Assembly (NCBI GenBank): GCA_040776805.1
Contig: JAXGZS010000011.1
Coordinates: 1 to 33,393 of the forward strand
Source of the DNA: UBA7702 sp040776805
GTDB taxonomy: Bacteria; Bacillota; Dehalobacteriia; UBA7702
Direction: 5' to 3'
Length of the DNA: 33,393 bases
Under the pieces are notes generated by a model. It was not told the origin of the DNA. It saw nothing but the letters and a program-made list of their open reading frames with translations, and did not search any database. Numbering within the stretch: the stretch's first letter is position 1; the number at the start of each line of letters is the position of its first letter. A program made the translations under genes and the position numbers. Shown in pieces: positions 1-7,471 of the stretch.

Positions 1-575
1 TTCATCTGGTCGTCGCCACCCAACGCCCCTCGGTGGACGTGATCACCGGGCTGATCAAGGCGAACATTCCTTCCCGCATCGCCTTGTCGGTTTCCTCCCA
101 AACTGATTCCAGGACCATCCTTGACATGGGTGGCGCTGAAAAACTCTTAGGCAAGGGCGATATGCTTTATCTGCCCGTCGGCCATGCGAAGCCCGTGCGC
201 GTTCAGGGCGCTTGGCTTTCCGACCGCGACGCTTTGGCGATTTTAGATCACTATAAACGCCAGGGCAGCCCCGATTATATCGAAGGCGTGGCCCAGGCCG
301 TGGATACCGCGGCGAGAAAAGAGGAGGATTACGGCGACGAACTCTTTTTCGACGCCGCCCGGGCCGCCATTACCGCGGGGCAGGCTTCCACTTCGATGAT
401 GCAGCGAAGATTCCGCATTGGCTACAACCGCGCCGCCCGTATCATGGAAGAGCTCCAGGAAAAAGGCGTCATCGGCCCCGCCGAAGGCGCGAAACCCAGG
501 ACGGTGCTGATGTCTTTGGAGGTTTTTGAAAGTACTTTCAAAGAGCCTCAGGAACAGTCCTTATTCGACGAATAA
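1..575 (+). CDS. ftsK: DNA translocase FtsK, C-terminal part (5' end outside window)
   Basis: The open frame runs in from the left edge with codons beginning at base 3, so only about 190 C-terminal residues are present. It opens with HLVVATQRPSVDVITG, the late part of the FtsK/SpoIIIE RecA-like motor, followed by IKANIPSRIA and the SSQTDSRTILD stretch. The last ~65 residues (DELFFDAARAAI to the end) match the winged-helix gamma domain, which reads polar DNA motifs (KOPS/SRS) and directs translocation toward dif or into the forespore. In the family the protein is a septal hexameric ATPase with N-terminal membrane segments, which lie outside the window. A RodZ-like gene follows 41 bases downstream. 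Whether this copy acts in division (FtsK) or sporulation (SpoIIIE) cannot be decided here. Confidence 0.95.
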   Translation, partial: HLVVATQRPSVDVITGLIKANIPSRIALSVSSQTDSRTILDMGGAEKLLGKGDMLYLPVGHAKPVRVQGAWLSDRDALAILDHYKRQGSPDYIEGVAQAVDTAARKEEDYGDELFFDAARAAITAGQASTSMMQRRFRIGYNRAARIMEELQEKGVIGPAEGAKPRTVLMSLEVFESTFKEPQEQSLFDE

Positions 576-616
576 CTTCAACGCGAGCCGATCTATTTTT
601 ACAGCAGGAGAAAAAC

Positions 617-1045
617 ATGGGAACAACAGGAATGCGTTTTCAGCAGGGCAGAATGGATGCCGGCTTCACCTTAAGTGAAGTGGCGCTGGCCCTTGATATC
701 GACGCCCGCTATCTATTTGCATTGGAAGAAGAATCCTACGACGATCTGCCGGGGAAAACCTTTGCCATCGGCTACGCCAAAACCTACGCGTCTTATTTGG
801 GCTTAAACCCCAAGAAGATCGCCGATGAGATCATGAAGGAAATCGGCTACGACGAGTCTTCTTTTATCAACAGCAGCCTGGAAAAACGGCTGTTCAAGCC
901 GGAAGACCACATTGAAAAAAGAAATAAGCAGTGGGAGGATGTCTCCCAGCGTTCCGCACGCCACCGGCGTCTGCTCGTTTCCATTTTGATTACCTTGGCG
1001 GTACTGGCCCTATTTTCGTTTTTCGGCAGCCGCCTTTGGGTTTGA
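617..1045 (+). CDS. Short RodZ-like helix-turn-helix membrane protein
   Basis: The 142-aa product has an N-terminal Xre/HTH_25-type helix-turn-helix (about residues 5-75, with LSEVALALDIDARYLFALEE and the conserved TFAIGYAKTYASYLGL). A charged linker follows, and a single C-terminal membrane segment (about residues 119-138, LLVSILITLAVLALFSFF). This is the cytoplasmic plus TM layout of RodZ, which links MreB to the envelope, but it ends four residues after the TM helix and has no extracytoplasmic domain. The start ATG has a GGAG ribosome site nine bases upstream. It sits between ftsK and rimO, a common position for RodZ-like genes in Firmicutes. A link to cell shape is inferred from the family; the truncated form may only be an anchor. 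Confidence 0.85.
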   Translation: MGTTGMRFQQGRMDAGFTLSEVALALDIDARYLFALEEESYDDLPGKTFAIGYAKTYASYLGLNPKKIADEIMKEIGYDESSFINSSLEKRLFKPEDHIEKRNKQWEDVSQRSARHRRLLVSILITLAVLALFSFFGSRLWV

Positions 1046-1055
1046 GGAGTAACAT

Positions 1056-2387
1056 TTGAAAACAGCGATTTTAAGCCTTGGCTGCGCCAAAAACCTCGTG
1101 GACAGCGAGCGCATGATGGCCATTTTAAAAGGGCAGAACGATACATTAACCGATGACTTTACGGAAGCCGAAATCATCATTGTCAATACCTGCGGCTTTA
1201 TTGCCGCGGCCAAGGAAGAGAGCATCGACGCGATCATCCGCTGCGCGGCGCGGAAGGAACAAAACTGCCGTTGCCTTGTGGTCACCGGCTGCATGGTGCA
1301 AAAGTACCGGGAAGAATTGGCCCGGGAAATTCCCGAGGTGGATCTTTGGCTGACCCCCCTGAATTTTGAAACCATCGGCGCGCGCCTGCATGAGCTATTT
1401 CCAACCGCAGGGAAGGAGTCCGAGGCCCCAGGAGAAGGCTACGAACGCCGTCGTGTTTTATCAACGCCCTCTCATTGGGCCTACCTGAAAATTGCCGAGG
1501 GCTGCGATAACTGCTGTACCTTCTGTACGATCCCCCAAATGCGGGGACCTTACGTCAGCCGCAGCATCGAAGAGATTCTGGCGGAAGCCCAGGAACTCCT
1601 GGACGTTGGTGTCAAGGAAATCAATTTGCTGGCCCAGGACACGACGATATACGGCAAAGACCGCTACGGCAAGGTGATGCTGAAAGAGCTCCTAAAAGAA
1701 CTCATAAAGCTGGATTTTGTCCGGATCCGCCTGCTCTACAGCTATCCCAGCCGCATCGACGACGAATTGCTGACGCTGATGGCCAAAGAAGAAAAGATCT
1801 GCAACTATTTGGATATCCCCATGCAGCATGCCGCGGATTCCGTGCTCAAAGCCATGGGGCGACCGGAGCGCCGAAAAAAACTTCATGATCTGCTGGCGCG
1901 GATCAAAAAAGCTGATCCTGATTTTGTGATTCGCAGTACTTTTATCGTGGGCTTTCCCGGGGAAAGCGAGGCGGATTTTACGCTGCTTTGTGACTTCTTA
2001 AAGGAAGCGGAACTCGATTGGGTCGGCGTGTTTCCCTATTCCAGAGAAGAGGATACCGTGGCCTATGACCTTCCCGGCCAAGTGGACGAAGACTGCAAAG
2101 CTGATCGCTACGACAGCCTTATGGCGCTTTTGAGCCGCTGTTCCGCCCAACGCTTGACCCGTTGGGTGGGGAGGGAAGAGACGGTGCTCATCGACGGCGT
2201 CACCGCAGAGGACGACCCCCTCCATGAAACGTATCCTTATTACGGACGGACCTGGTTTCAGGCGCCGGAAGTCGACGGGATCACCTATCTAAGGGCCAAA
2301 GGCGTCTACGTCCCCGGCGACCTTGTACCGGTGAAAATCACCGGCAGTGACGTATACGACCTGACCGGAGAAATAGAAGAAGCATAA
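1056..2387 (+). CDS. rimO: Ribosomal protein S12 methylthiotransferase RimO
   Basis: The 443-aa radical-SAM enzyme adds a methylthio group to the conserved aspartate of ribosomal protein S12. The N-terminal UPF0004 domain starts with AILSLGCAKNLVDSE, whose GCAKN signature separates RimO from MiaB. Its three cluster cysteines are near residues 10, 46 and 80. The radical-SAM motif CxxxCxxC is at C150, C154 and C157 (GCDNCCTFC), and a C-terminal TRAM-like domain ends the protein. Length is normal for the family. The start is TTG at 1056, set by the GAGGAGT ribosome site 5-10 bases upstream; no ATG fits. It lies 10 bases after the RodZ-like gene, so the two are probably cotranscribed. Confidence 0.97.
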   Translation: MKTAILSLGCAKNLVDSERMMAILKGQNDTLTDDFTEAEIIIVNTCGFIAAAKEESIDAIIRCAARKEQNCRCLVVTGCMVQKYREELAREIPEVDLWLTPLNFETIGARLHELFPTAGKESEAPGEGYERRRVLSTPSHWAYLKIAEGCDNCCTFCTIPQMRGPYVSRSIEEILAEAQELLDVGVKEINLLAQDTTIYGKDRYGKVMLKELLKELIKLDFVRIRLLYSYPSRIDDELLTLMAKEEKICNYLDIPMQHAADSVLKAMGRPERRKKLHDLLARIKKADPDFVIRSTFIVGFPGESEADFTLLCDFLKEAELDWVGVFPYSREEDTVAYDLPGQVDEDCKADRYDSLMALLSRCSAQRLTRWVGREETVLIDGVTAEDDPLHETYPYYGRTWFQAPEVDGITYLRAKGVYVPGDLVPVKITGSDVYDLTGEIEEA

Positions 2388-2402
2388 ATCTAATTTAGAT
2401 TT
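2386..2402. repeat. 8-bp inverted repeat at the rimO stop codon
   Basis: AAATCTAA and TTAGATTT form a perfect dyad around one T. It overlaps the rimO stop codon and lies in the AT-rich gap before pgsA. It has no GC-rich stem or T-run, so it is not a usual terminator. A role is unknown. Confidence 0.5.
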
Positions 2403-2406
2403 GATT

Positions 2407-2434
2407 TTCAAGATTCAAGATTCAATATTCAGTA
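2407..2434. repeat. Four degenerate heptamer repeats between rimO and pgsA
   Basis: TTCAAGA, TTCAAGA, TTCAATA and TTCAGTA follow each other without gaps in the 72-base rimO-pgsA spacer, ending about 25 bases before the pgsA start. Short tandem repeats like this can arise by slippage and might vary in number between strains. No function is evident. Confidence 0.55.
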
Positions 2435-2459
2435 TTATGGATGAAAAGAGGTAACTCCA

Positions 2460-3014
2460 ATGAAGCGAAAGTTTAAGCTTGATCTCAATTTACCCAATAC
2501 CATCACGCTGATTCGGATCGGCATGATTCCCCTGATCATGTTGGTGCTGCTCTTACCGATTCCCGGCAAGTATTTGATTGCCGCGATTCTGTTTGTGGTC
2601 GCCGCCGCCACCGACGGTCTTGACGGCTACTTTGCCCGTTCTCGGAATCTCGTGACCACTTTGGGCAAGTTCCTCGATCCCCTCGCCGATAAGCTGCTGA
2701 TTCTGGCCACCCTCATCTGCCTGTTGGCCTTAGACGACGTTGGCGCTGTGGTCATCATCATCATCCTAACCCGTGAACTGATGGTGACGGGACTGCGGGC
2801 CATTGCCGCCGATAAGGGTATTGTGATCGCTGCTTCCTATTTTGGCAAGCTGAAGACGGTTTCCCAAATCGTTGCCATCACCTACGTGCTTTTGGCGGGG
2901 CAATTTGCGGTCTTCCCGGGTTGGCTTGGTACGGCCCTGATTTGGATTGCCGCGGTGATTACGATTCTTTCCGGCGCCGATTATTTTTATAAAGGTAAGG
3001 AATTATTTTCCTGA
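2460..3014 (+). CDS. pgsA: CDP-diacylglycerol-glycerol-3-phosphate 3-phosphatidyltransferase
   Basis: The 184-aa membrane enzyme makes phosphatidylglycerol phosphate, the committed step to phosphatidylglycerol and cardiolipin. The CDP-alcohol phosphotransferase signature D-G-x2-D-G-x3-R-x8-G-x3-D-x3-D is complete (DGLDGYFARSRN, then LGKFLDPLADK, about residues 56-80). The rest is hydrophobic, with several membrane helices as usual. The ATG is preceded by GAGGT at good distance. Its stop overlaps the start of the CinA-type gene by one base, so the two are translationally coupled. Family assignment is firm; specificity for glycerol phosphate rests on similarity and context. Confidence 0.95.
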   Translation: MKRKFKLDLNLPNTITLIRIGMIPLIMLVLLLPIPGKYLIAAILFVVAAATDGLDGYFARSRNLVTTLGKFLDPLADKLLILATLICLLALDDVGAVVIIIILTRELMVTGLRAIAADKGIVIAASYFGKLKTVSQIVAITYVLLAGQFAVFPGWLGTALIWIAAVITILSGADYFYKGKELFS

Positions 3015-3502
3015 TGGAACAAAAAGAAATCATTGAAAAATTGATTGCCGACGGTGCCAGCGTGGCCACTGCCGAATCCTGCAGCGGCGGTCTCCTTGCC
3101 GCCGCCATCACCGCTGTGGCGGGTGCCTCCGCCATTTTCGGTTACGGCCTCATAACCTACAGCAACGAGGCCAAAGAGAAGCTCCTTGGCGTCAAAAAAG
3201 AGACGCTGACGGCCTGGGGCGCGGTAAGCGAAAATTGCGCCTATGAGATGGCCGCTGGTCTTAAAGAAATGTCTCAAGCTGACTGCGCTGTCTCCGTCAC
3301 GGGCATTGCCGGCCCCGGCGGCGGTTCGGCGGAAAAACCGGTGGGTCTCGTTTATATAGGCCTGGCCTGGGGGGATGAAATCCACGTGAAAAAAAATCTC
3401 TTTCAGGGTAGCCGGGAAGAGATTCGCCGCCAGACCGTTGAGACGGCCTTCGCTTTCATCGCGGAAAAAATGAAGAAAATTGAAGAAAAGGTGCTTTTAT
3501 GA
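3014..3502 (+). CDS. pncC: CinA C-terminal domain protein, probable nicotinamide-nucleotide amidase
   Basis: This 162-aa protein consists only of the CinA C-terminal domain. It contains ATAESCSGGLLAAAIT near the N-terminus and SVTGIAGPGGGSAEKPVG in the second half, the two conserved blocks of PncC, which deamidates NMN to NaMN in pyridine-nucleotide salvage. The N-terminal MoaB-like/COG1058 domain of full-length CinA (about 410 aa) is absent, and no remnant precedes it because pgsA abuts directly. It overlaps pgsA by one base and thpR by four, in the common cinA-recA neighbourhood. The reaction is inferred from the family. Confidence 0.92.
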   Translation: MEQKEIIEKLIADGASVATAESCSGGLLAAAITAVAGASAIFGYGLITYSNEAKEKLLGVKKETLTAWGAVSENCAYEMAAGLKEMSQADCAVSVTGIAGPGGGSAEKPVGLVYIGLAWGDEIHVKKNLFQGSREEIRRQTVETAFAFIAEKMKKIEEKVLL

Positions 3503-4074
3503 GAGCCTTCGTGGCGATTTTGCTCCCCGCTGAAATCAGAAAAAACATCGCGTCCTTTTCCGCGAGCCTCGGCAGTGTCCAGGGCATCAAAGGGGTACCT
3601 TGGGAAAACCTTCATATCACCCTACACTTTTTGGGAGAAATCAAGGAGGAGGGGGCGGAGTTTTCCGCTCTTTGTCAAAATCTCACCGCCGCCGCCGAAA
3701 AAACGCGGCCCTTTACCATGGAACTTAGAGGCGTGGGCGCCTTTCCTTCCTTGACCGCGCCGAAAACCCTGTGGGTCGCCATGGAAAAGAAAAAAGCCCT
3801 TTTTGACCTGGCAAAGGCTGTCAAAACGGCATCGCCAGGGGGCGCTCAAAAACCTTTCTCTCCTCATCTGACCGTTGGTCGGGTTAAATATGAGGATCCC
3901 AGTCAAGAACGCTTTTACCGCGAATTTATGAAGCGTGAAGCATGGTCCTTCGGCCATTTCCGCGTCAGTTCGTTCTTTCTGATGAAGAGCGATCTCACGG
4001 GAAAAACCCCGGTTTACACCGTTGTGGAAGAATTTAAAATAAAGGATGGAGAAAAACAAAATGGAAGCAGATAA
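3499..4074 (+). CDS. thpR: RNA 2',3'-cyclic phosphodiesterase (2H family)
   Basis: The 191-aa 2H phosphoesterase carries both catalytic motifs: HITLHFLG (near residue 40) and HLTVGRV (near residue 125). The fold and length fit ThpR/LigT, which opens 2',3'-cyclic phosphates on RNA and can ligate tRNA halves in vitro; the cellular role is unsettled. The start ATG overlaps the end of the CinA gene, and its last codons overlap the recA start region, so cinA-thpR-recA looks like one coupled unit. The enzyme class is well supported; the natural substrate is not known. Confidence 0.93.
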   Translation: MRAFVAILLPAEIRKNIASFSASLGSVQGIKGVPWENLHITLHFLGEIKEEGAEFSALCQNLTAAAEKTRPFTMELRGVGAFPSLTAPKTLWVAMEKKKALFDLAKAVKTASPGGAQKPFSPHLTVGRVKYEDPSQERFYREFMKREAWSFGHFRVSSFFLMKSDLTGKTPVYTVVEEFKIKDGEKQNGSR

Positions 4075-5098
4075 GAGAAAAGAAGCGCTGGAAATCGCTT
4101 TGAGTCAGATTGAAAAAAGTTTTGGTAAAGGTGCCATTATGCGCTTGGGCGACGCGGCCAAAATGAATATTGACGTTATTCCCACCGGCATCCTCGCCCT
4201 AGACGTCGCCCTTGGCGTCGGCGGCGTGCCCCGAGGCAGAGTCATTGAAATCTACGGGCCGGAGTCCTCCGGGAAAACCACCGTTGCCCTGCATATCGTC
4301 GCGGAAGCCCAGAAGATGGGTGGCACCGCCGCTTTCATCGACGCGGAACACGCCCTTGATCCCCAATACGCCGGGAAACTCGGCGTCAATATCGATGAAT
4401 TGCTGATTTCTCAGCCGGACACGGGAGAACAGGCTCTGGAAATCACCGAAGCCTTGGTGCGCAGCAATTCCGTGGACATCATCGTTGTGGACTCCGTGGC
4501 CGCTTTGGTACCGCGGGCTGAGATAGAAGGGGAAATGGGCGACAGCCACATGGGCGTCCATGCCAGACTGATGTCCCAGGCCTTGCGCAAACTCACTGGC
4601 GTGATCGGCAAAACCAATACCACGGTGATTTTCATCAATCAGATCCGCGATAAGATCGGTGTGATCTATGGCAACCCCGAAACCACCACCGGCGGTCGGG
4701 CCTTGAAATTTTACTCTTCCGTGCGCATTGACATCAGAAAATCCGAAGTCATCAAGAACGGCACCGAAATCATCGGTAACCGCACCAAGATCAAAGTGGT
4801 GAAAAATAAAGTCGCGCCTCCCTTCAAGGTGGCAGAATTCGACATCATCTACGGCGAAGGCGTTTCCAGAGTCGGCAGTCTGCTTGATGTCGCCGTGAAC
4901 CTCGATATCATCAAAAAGAGCAGCTCATGGTTCTCTTACGAGGAGGAGCGCATCGGCCAGGGGCGTGAGAATGCCAAGACATATCTGAAAGAGCATCCCG
5001 ATACGGCCCGGGAAATCGAAGAAAAGGTCACGTCGGCCATGAAGAACAAAGACGTTTCGAGCTTCGGTGAGGACAGCGAGGTCAAGGAAGAAAAATGA
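4061..5098 (+). CDS. recA: Recombinase RecA
   Basis: This 345-aa strand-exchange ATPase is also the LexA coprotease. It shows the Walker A motif GPESSGKT at residues 66-73, the MAW-type segment NTTVIFINQIR and the ETTTGGRALKFY region. I place the start at the ATG at 4061, because GGATGGAG sits eight bases upstream. An in-frame ATG at 4046 lies inside that ribosome site and would add five residues absent from typical RecA. Its stop overlaps the recX ATG (ATGA). No LexA box is visible immediately upstream because the gene starts inside thpR, so SOS control would have to come from further upstream. Confidence 0.98.
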   Translation: MEADKRKEALEIALSQIEKSFGKGAIMRLGDAAKMNIDVIPTGILALDVALGVGGVPRGRVIEIYGPESSGKTTVALHIVAEAQKMGGTAAFIDAEHALDPQYAGKLGVNIDELLISQPDTGEQALEITEALVRSNSVDIIVVDSVAALVPRAEIEGEMGDSHMGVHARLMSQALRKLTGVIGKTNTTVIFINQIRDKIGVIYGNPETTTGGRALKFYSSVRIDIRKSEVIKNGTEIIGNRTKIKVVKNKVAPPFKVAEFDIIYGEGVSRVGSLLDVAVNLDIIKKSSSWFSYEEERIGQGRENAKTYLKEHPDTAREIEEKVTSAMKNKDVSSFGEDSEVKEEK

Positions 5099-5577
5099 AC
5101 CGGAAACCGGGGAAAAAACTGCCCAATCCCGTCAATTACAGCCTTTGGCTGTTGAATTATAAACCGAAAAGCGTCAGGGAAATGACCCTCGCCTTAAAAA
5201 AGCGGGGGTTTGACGAAACCACTGTGGAAGAAACCGTCTCCACCCTCCTTGATTGGGGCTATCTCAACGACGAAAGCTATAAACATTATGTGATCGCCAA
5301 GATGAAGCGGAACAACCCCAAAGGCCGCCATTTTGTGCTGAGGGCATTGCAGGAGGCGGGGATTGCCTGCGACGATGAAATCGAAACCCTTTATACCGAT
5401 GAAGAAGAGCAGGAGATCATCGCAAAACTGCTGAACCAGTGGCGCCGTTCCGGCGTGTCCTTTGACGAAAACAGGGACCGGTTTTATCAGCGTCTGTATC
5501 GCCGGGGATTTTCCCCTGGGAATATTTTGGAACAGATGTCCTTGTTTTCCTCATTCCCTGAAAAAGAAACAGATTGA
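5095..5577 (+). CDS. recX: Regulatory protein RecX
   Basis: The 160-aa RecX-family protein is built of helical repeats: YSLWLLNYKPKSVREMTLALKKRGF near the N-terminus, then WGYLNDESYKHYVIAKMKR, and YQRLYRRGFSPGNI near the end. RecX binds RecA filaments and limits recombination. It starts inside the recA stop (ATGA overlap), a common arrangement that ties its translation to RecA. No terminator follows; a new promoter begins 15 bases after its stop. Confidence 0.94.
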   Translation: MNRKPGKKLPNPVNYSLWLLNYKPKSVREMTLALKKRGFDETTVEETVSTLLDWGYLNDESYKHYVIAKMKRNNPKGRHFVLRALQEAGIACDDEIETLYTDEEEQEIIAKLLNQWRRSGVSFDENRDRFYQRLYRRGFSPGNILEQMSLFSSFPEKETD

Positions 5578-5591
5578 CTGAAAATATCTCC

Positions 5592-5619
5592 TTGACAAGT
5601 ACGGGCTTATTATTATAAA
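5592..5619 (+). promoter_or_regulatory. Sigma-A type promoter for the rny leader
   Basis: TTGACA at 5592-5597 and TATAAA at 5614-5619 are separated by 16 bases. The start would be near 5626 and give a transcript with an untranslated leader of about 220 bases before rny. The motif match is strong; usage is not shown. Confidence 0.75.
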
Positions 5620-5702
5620 CTGTATATTAGATGAAACGAAGTTTATTAGCTGATTTTCGGCTTTCGTGATATATCGCGTATTTTATAATTGATTTATATT
5701 TT

Positions 5703-5718
5703 TTTAAGATATCTTAAA
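5703..5718. repeat. Perfect 16-bp palindrome in the rny leader
   Basis: TTTAAGATATCTTAAA reads identically on both strands. It lies about 85 bases downstream of the promoter, between an upstream small hairpin (AGCTGA/TCGGCT, about 5645-5661) and the small leader frame. It could be a protein-binding site or a weak RNA hairpin. No known operator matches it. Confidence 0.5.
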
Positions 5719-5755
5719 GAATAAAATACAGATAATACCAATGGAGGGGAGTTAT

Positions 5756-5800
5756 TTGCTTCTTTTTCCTGTACGATATCCGATGGAGAAATTGGCTTGA
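5756..5800 (+). CDS. Possible 14-codon leader peptide upstream of rny
   Basis: A TTG codon at 5756 follows a strong ribosome site (GGAGGGGAG at 5743-5751). It opens a short frame encoding MLLFPVRYPMEKLA that stops at TGA 5798-5800. The stop touches the first base of the terminator hairpin, so a translating ribosome would sit at or on the hairpin foot. An in-frame ATG at 5741 exists but has no ribosome site. Nothing shows that the peptide is made. The arrangement resembles transcription-attenuation leaders, but no run of one codon suggests a sensed amino acid. Confidence 0.4.
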   Translation: MLLFPVRYPMEKLA

Positions 5801-5824
5801 ACCAAGTTTATCTTGGTTTTTTTT
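5800..5824 (+). terminator. Intrinsic terminator or attenuator just before rny
   Basis: The stem AACCAAG/CTTGGTT with loop TTTAT is followed at once by a run of eight T residues, then more T-rich sequence. It lies between the promoter and rny and ends about 22 bases before the rny start, so it would stop transcription before rny unless relieved. It cannot be the recX terminator, since the promoter lies in between. Confidence 0.75.
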
Positions 5825-5846
5825 ATTTTTTATGGGGGTGTTAATA

Positions 5847-7394
5847 TTGGAGTTTAAAATTTTGATTATTATCGGCGCCATTGTCGCCGCGGCCATCATT
5901 GCCTTTTTGATTGGTTACGTTGTCCGCAAAAAGAGTGCGGAAGCAAAGTTAAAATCCGCGGAAGACGAAGCGAAAAAGATTCTGGAAAACGCCTATAAAG
6001 AAGCGGATTCCAAGAAGAGAGAAGCTCTCGTAGAGGCCAAAGAAGAGATTCTCAAGATGAAGAACGAAAGCGAGAAAGAATCGAAAGAAAGAAGAAACGA
6101 AATTTCTCGCATGGAACGGAGAATCCTGCAAAAGGAAGAAAATTTAGACAAAAAAATCGAGAATGTCGAACACAAAGAAAATAAAATCAACAAAAAGGAA
6201 CGTGATCTCGACAACAAAATCGAACAAGCGGAAAAAATTCAAAACGCCAAACAGGAAGAGCTGGAACGCATCAGCGGCCTCAGTGCCGAAGATGCGAAAC
6301 AGTTGCTGCTTACCGGTTTGGAACAGGAAGTGAAATACGACGCCGCCTTGATGATCAAGGAAATTGAGACCGACGCCAAAGAAAACGCCGAAAAGTACGC
6401 CAGGGAAATTGTTTCCCAGGCGATTCAGCGAGTTGCCGCCGATCATGTGGCGGAAACCACGGTCTCCGTGGTGGTGTTGCCCAACGATGAAATGAAAGGC
6501 CGCATCATCGGTCGGGAAGGACGGAATATCCGCACCCTGGAAACGATGACCGGCATCGATTTGATCATCGACGATACGCCGGAAGCCGTGATCATCTCCG
6601 GTTTTGATCCGGTGCGCCGGGAAGTCGCCCGCATCGCCCTGGAAAAACTGATTCAAGACGGCCGTATCCATCCCGCCCGCATTGAGGAAATGGTGGAAAA
6701 AGCCCAGAGAGAAGTCGACCAAACCATCAAGGAAGAAGGGGAACAGGCCACCTTCAGCGTGGGCGTCCACGGCCTTCATCCGGAATTGATCAAGCTGTTG
6801 GGGCGCTTGCGCTACCGCACCAGCTATGGACAAAACGTTTTGAACCATTCGGTGGAAGTCGCGCAGCTTTCCGGCATCATGGCCGGGGAACTGGGACTAG
6901 ACGCCACCATGGCGAAACGCGCGGGGCTTCTCCACGATCTCGGCAAGGCCATTGACCGGGAAATGGAAGGGCAGCACGCCTCCCTCGGCGCCGACATGGC
7001 GAAAAGATACGGCGAATCAAAAGTGATCGTCAACGCCATCGCCGCCCACCATGGGGATGTGGATCCCATCACTGTGGAAGCCGTGCTGATTCAAGCGGCA
7101 GACGCGATTTCCGCCGCCCGCCCCGGCGCCAGAAGAGAAACGCTGGAAACTTATATCAAACGTCTGGAACAATTGGAAGAAATTGCCAACTCCTTCCAGG
7201 GAGTAGAAAAGAGCTTTGCCATTCAGGCTGGGCGTGAAGTGCGCATTATGGTAAAACCCGACAAGATCGACGACGTGATGTCCGTTGGTCTCGCCCACGA
7301 CATCGTCAAACGGATCTCTTCAGAAATGGAATATCCCGGTCAGATCAAAGTCGTGGTGATTCGCGAAACCCGCGCTGTTGATTACGCGAAATAA
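5847..7394 (+). CDS. rny: Ribonuclease Y
   Basis: The 515-aa membrane-anchored endoribonuclease initiates mRNA decay in Firmicutes. An N-terminal membrane helix (ILIIIGAIVAAAIIAFLIGYVV) is followed by a long charged coiled coil to about residue 190. Next come a KH domain (MKGRIIGREGRNIRTLE) and an HD domain with its HD pair in LLHDLGKAID and further metal ligands such as AHHGD. I prefer the TTG start at 5847: GGGGGTG lies seven bases upstream, whereas the ATG at 5832 sits in the terminator T-run with no ribosome site. Expression probably depends on reading through the terminator in its leader. Length is normal. Confidence 0.96.
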   Translation: MEFKILIIIGAIVAAAIIAFLIGYVVRKKSAEAKLKSAEDEAKKILENAYKEADSKKREALVEAKEEILKMKNESEKESKERRNEISRMERRILQKEENLDKKIENVEHKENKINKKERDLDNKIEQAEKIQNAKQEELERISGLSAEDAKQLLLTGLEQEVKYDAALMIKEIETDAKENAEKYAREIVSQAIQRVAADHVAETTVSVVVLPNDEMKGRIIGREGRNIRTLETMTGIDLIIDDTPEAVIISGFDPVRREVARIALEKLIQDGRIHPARIEEMVEKAQREVDQTIKEEGEQATFSVGVHGLHPELIKLLGRLRYRTSYGQNVLNHSVEVAQLSGIMAGELGLDATMAKRAGLLHDLGKAIDREMEGQHASLGADMAKRYGESKVIVNAIAAHHGDVDPITVEAVLIQAADAISAARPGARRETLETYIKRLEQLEEIANSFQGVEKSFAIQAGREVRIMVKPDKIDDVMSVGLAHDIVKRISSEMEYPGQIKVVVIRETRAVDYAK

Positions 7395-7400
7395 TCATAG

Positions 7401-7426
7401 AGTACCGGCAATTCTTTGCCGGTACT
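7401..7426 (+). other. Strong hairpin without T-run between rny and the next gene
   Basis: AGTACCGGCAA and TTGCCGGTACT form a perfect 11-bp stem with a 4-base loop, starting 7 bases after the rny stop. No T-run follows, so it is probably not an intrinsic terminator. It may protect the rny 3' end or be a processing site. Confidence 0.6.
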
Positions 7427-7471
7427 ATCCGTATCCAGGTTTATCCGGAAATGAGACGAAAAGGAGGATCT

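Noticed and set aside
5620..5846. T-box or known riboswitch in the rny leader
   Set aside because: No T-box sequence before the terminator and no conserved core of a riboswitch class that I recognise.
6144..6848. 234-aa minus-strand frame opposite rny
   Set aside because: F/H/D-rich product typical of antisense shadows; the plus strand encodes a clear RNase Y.
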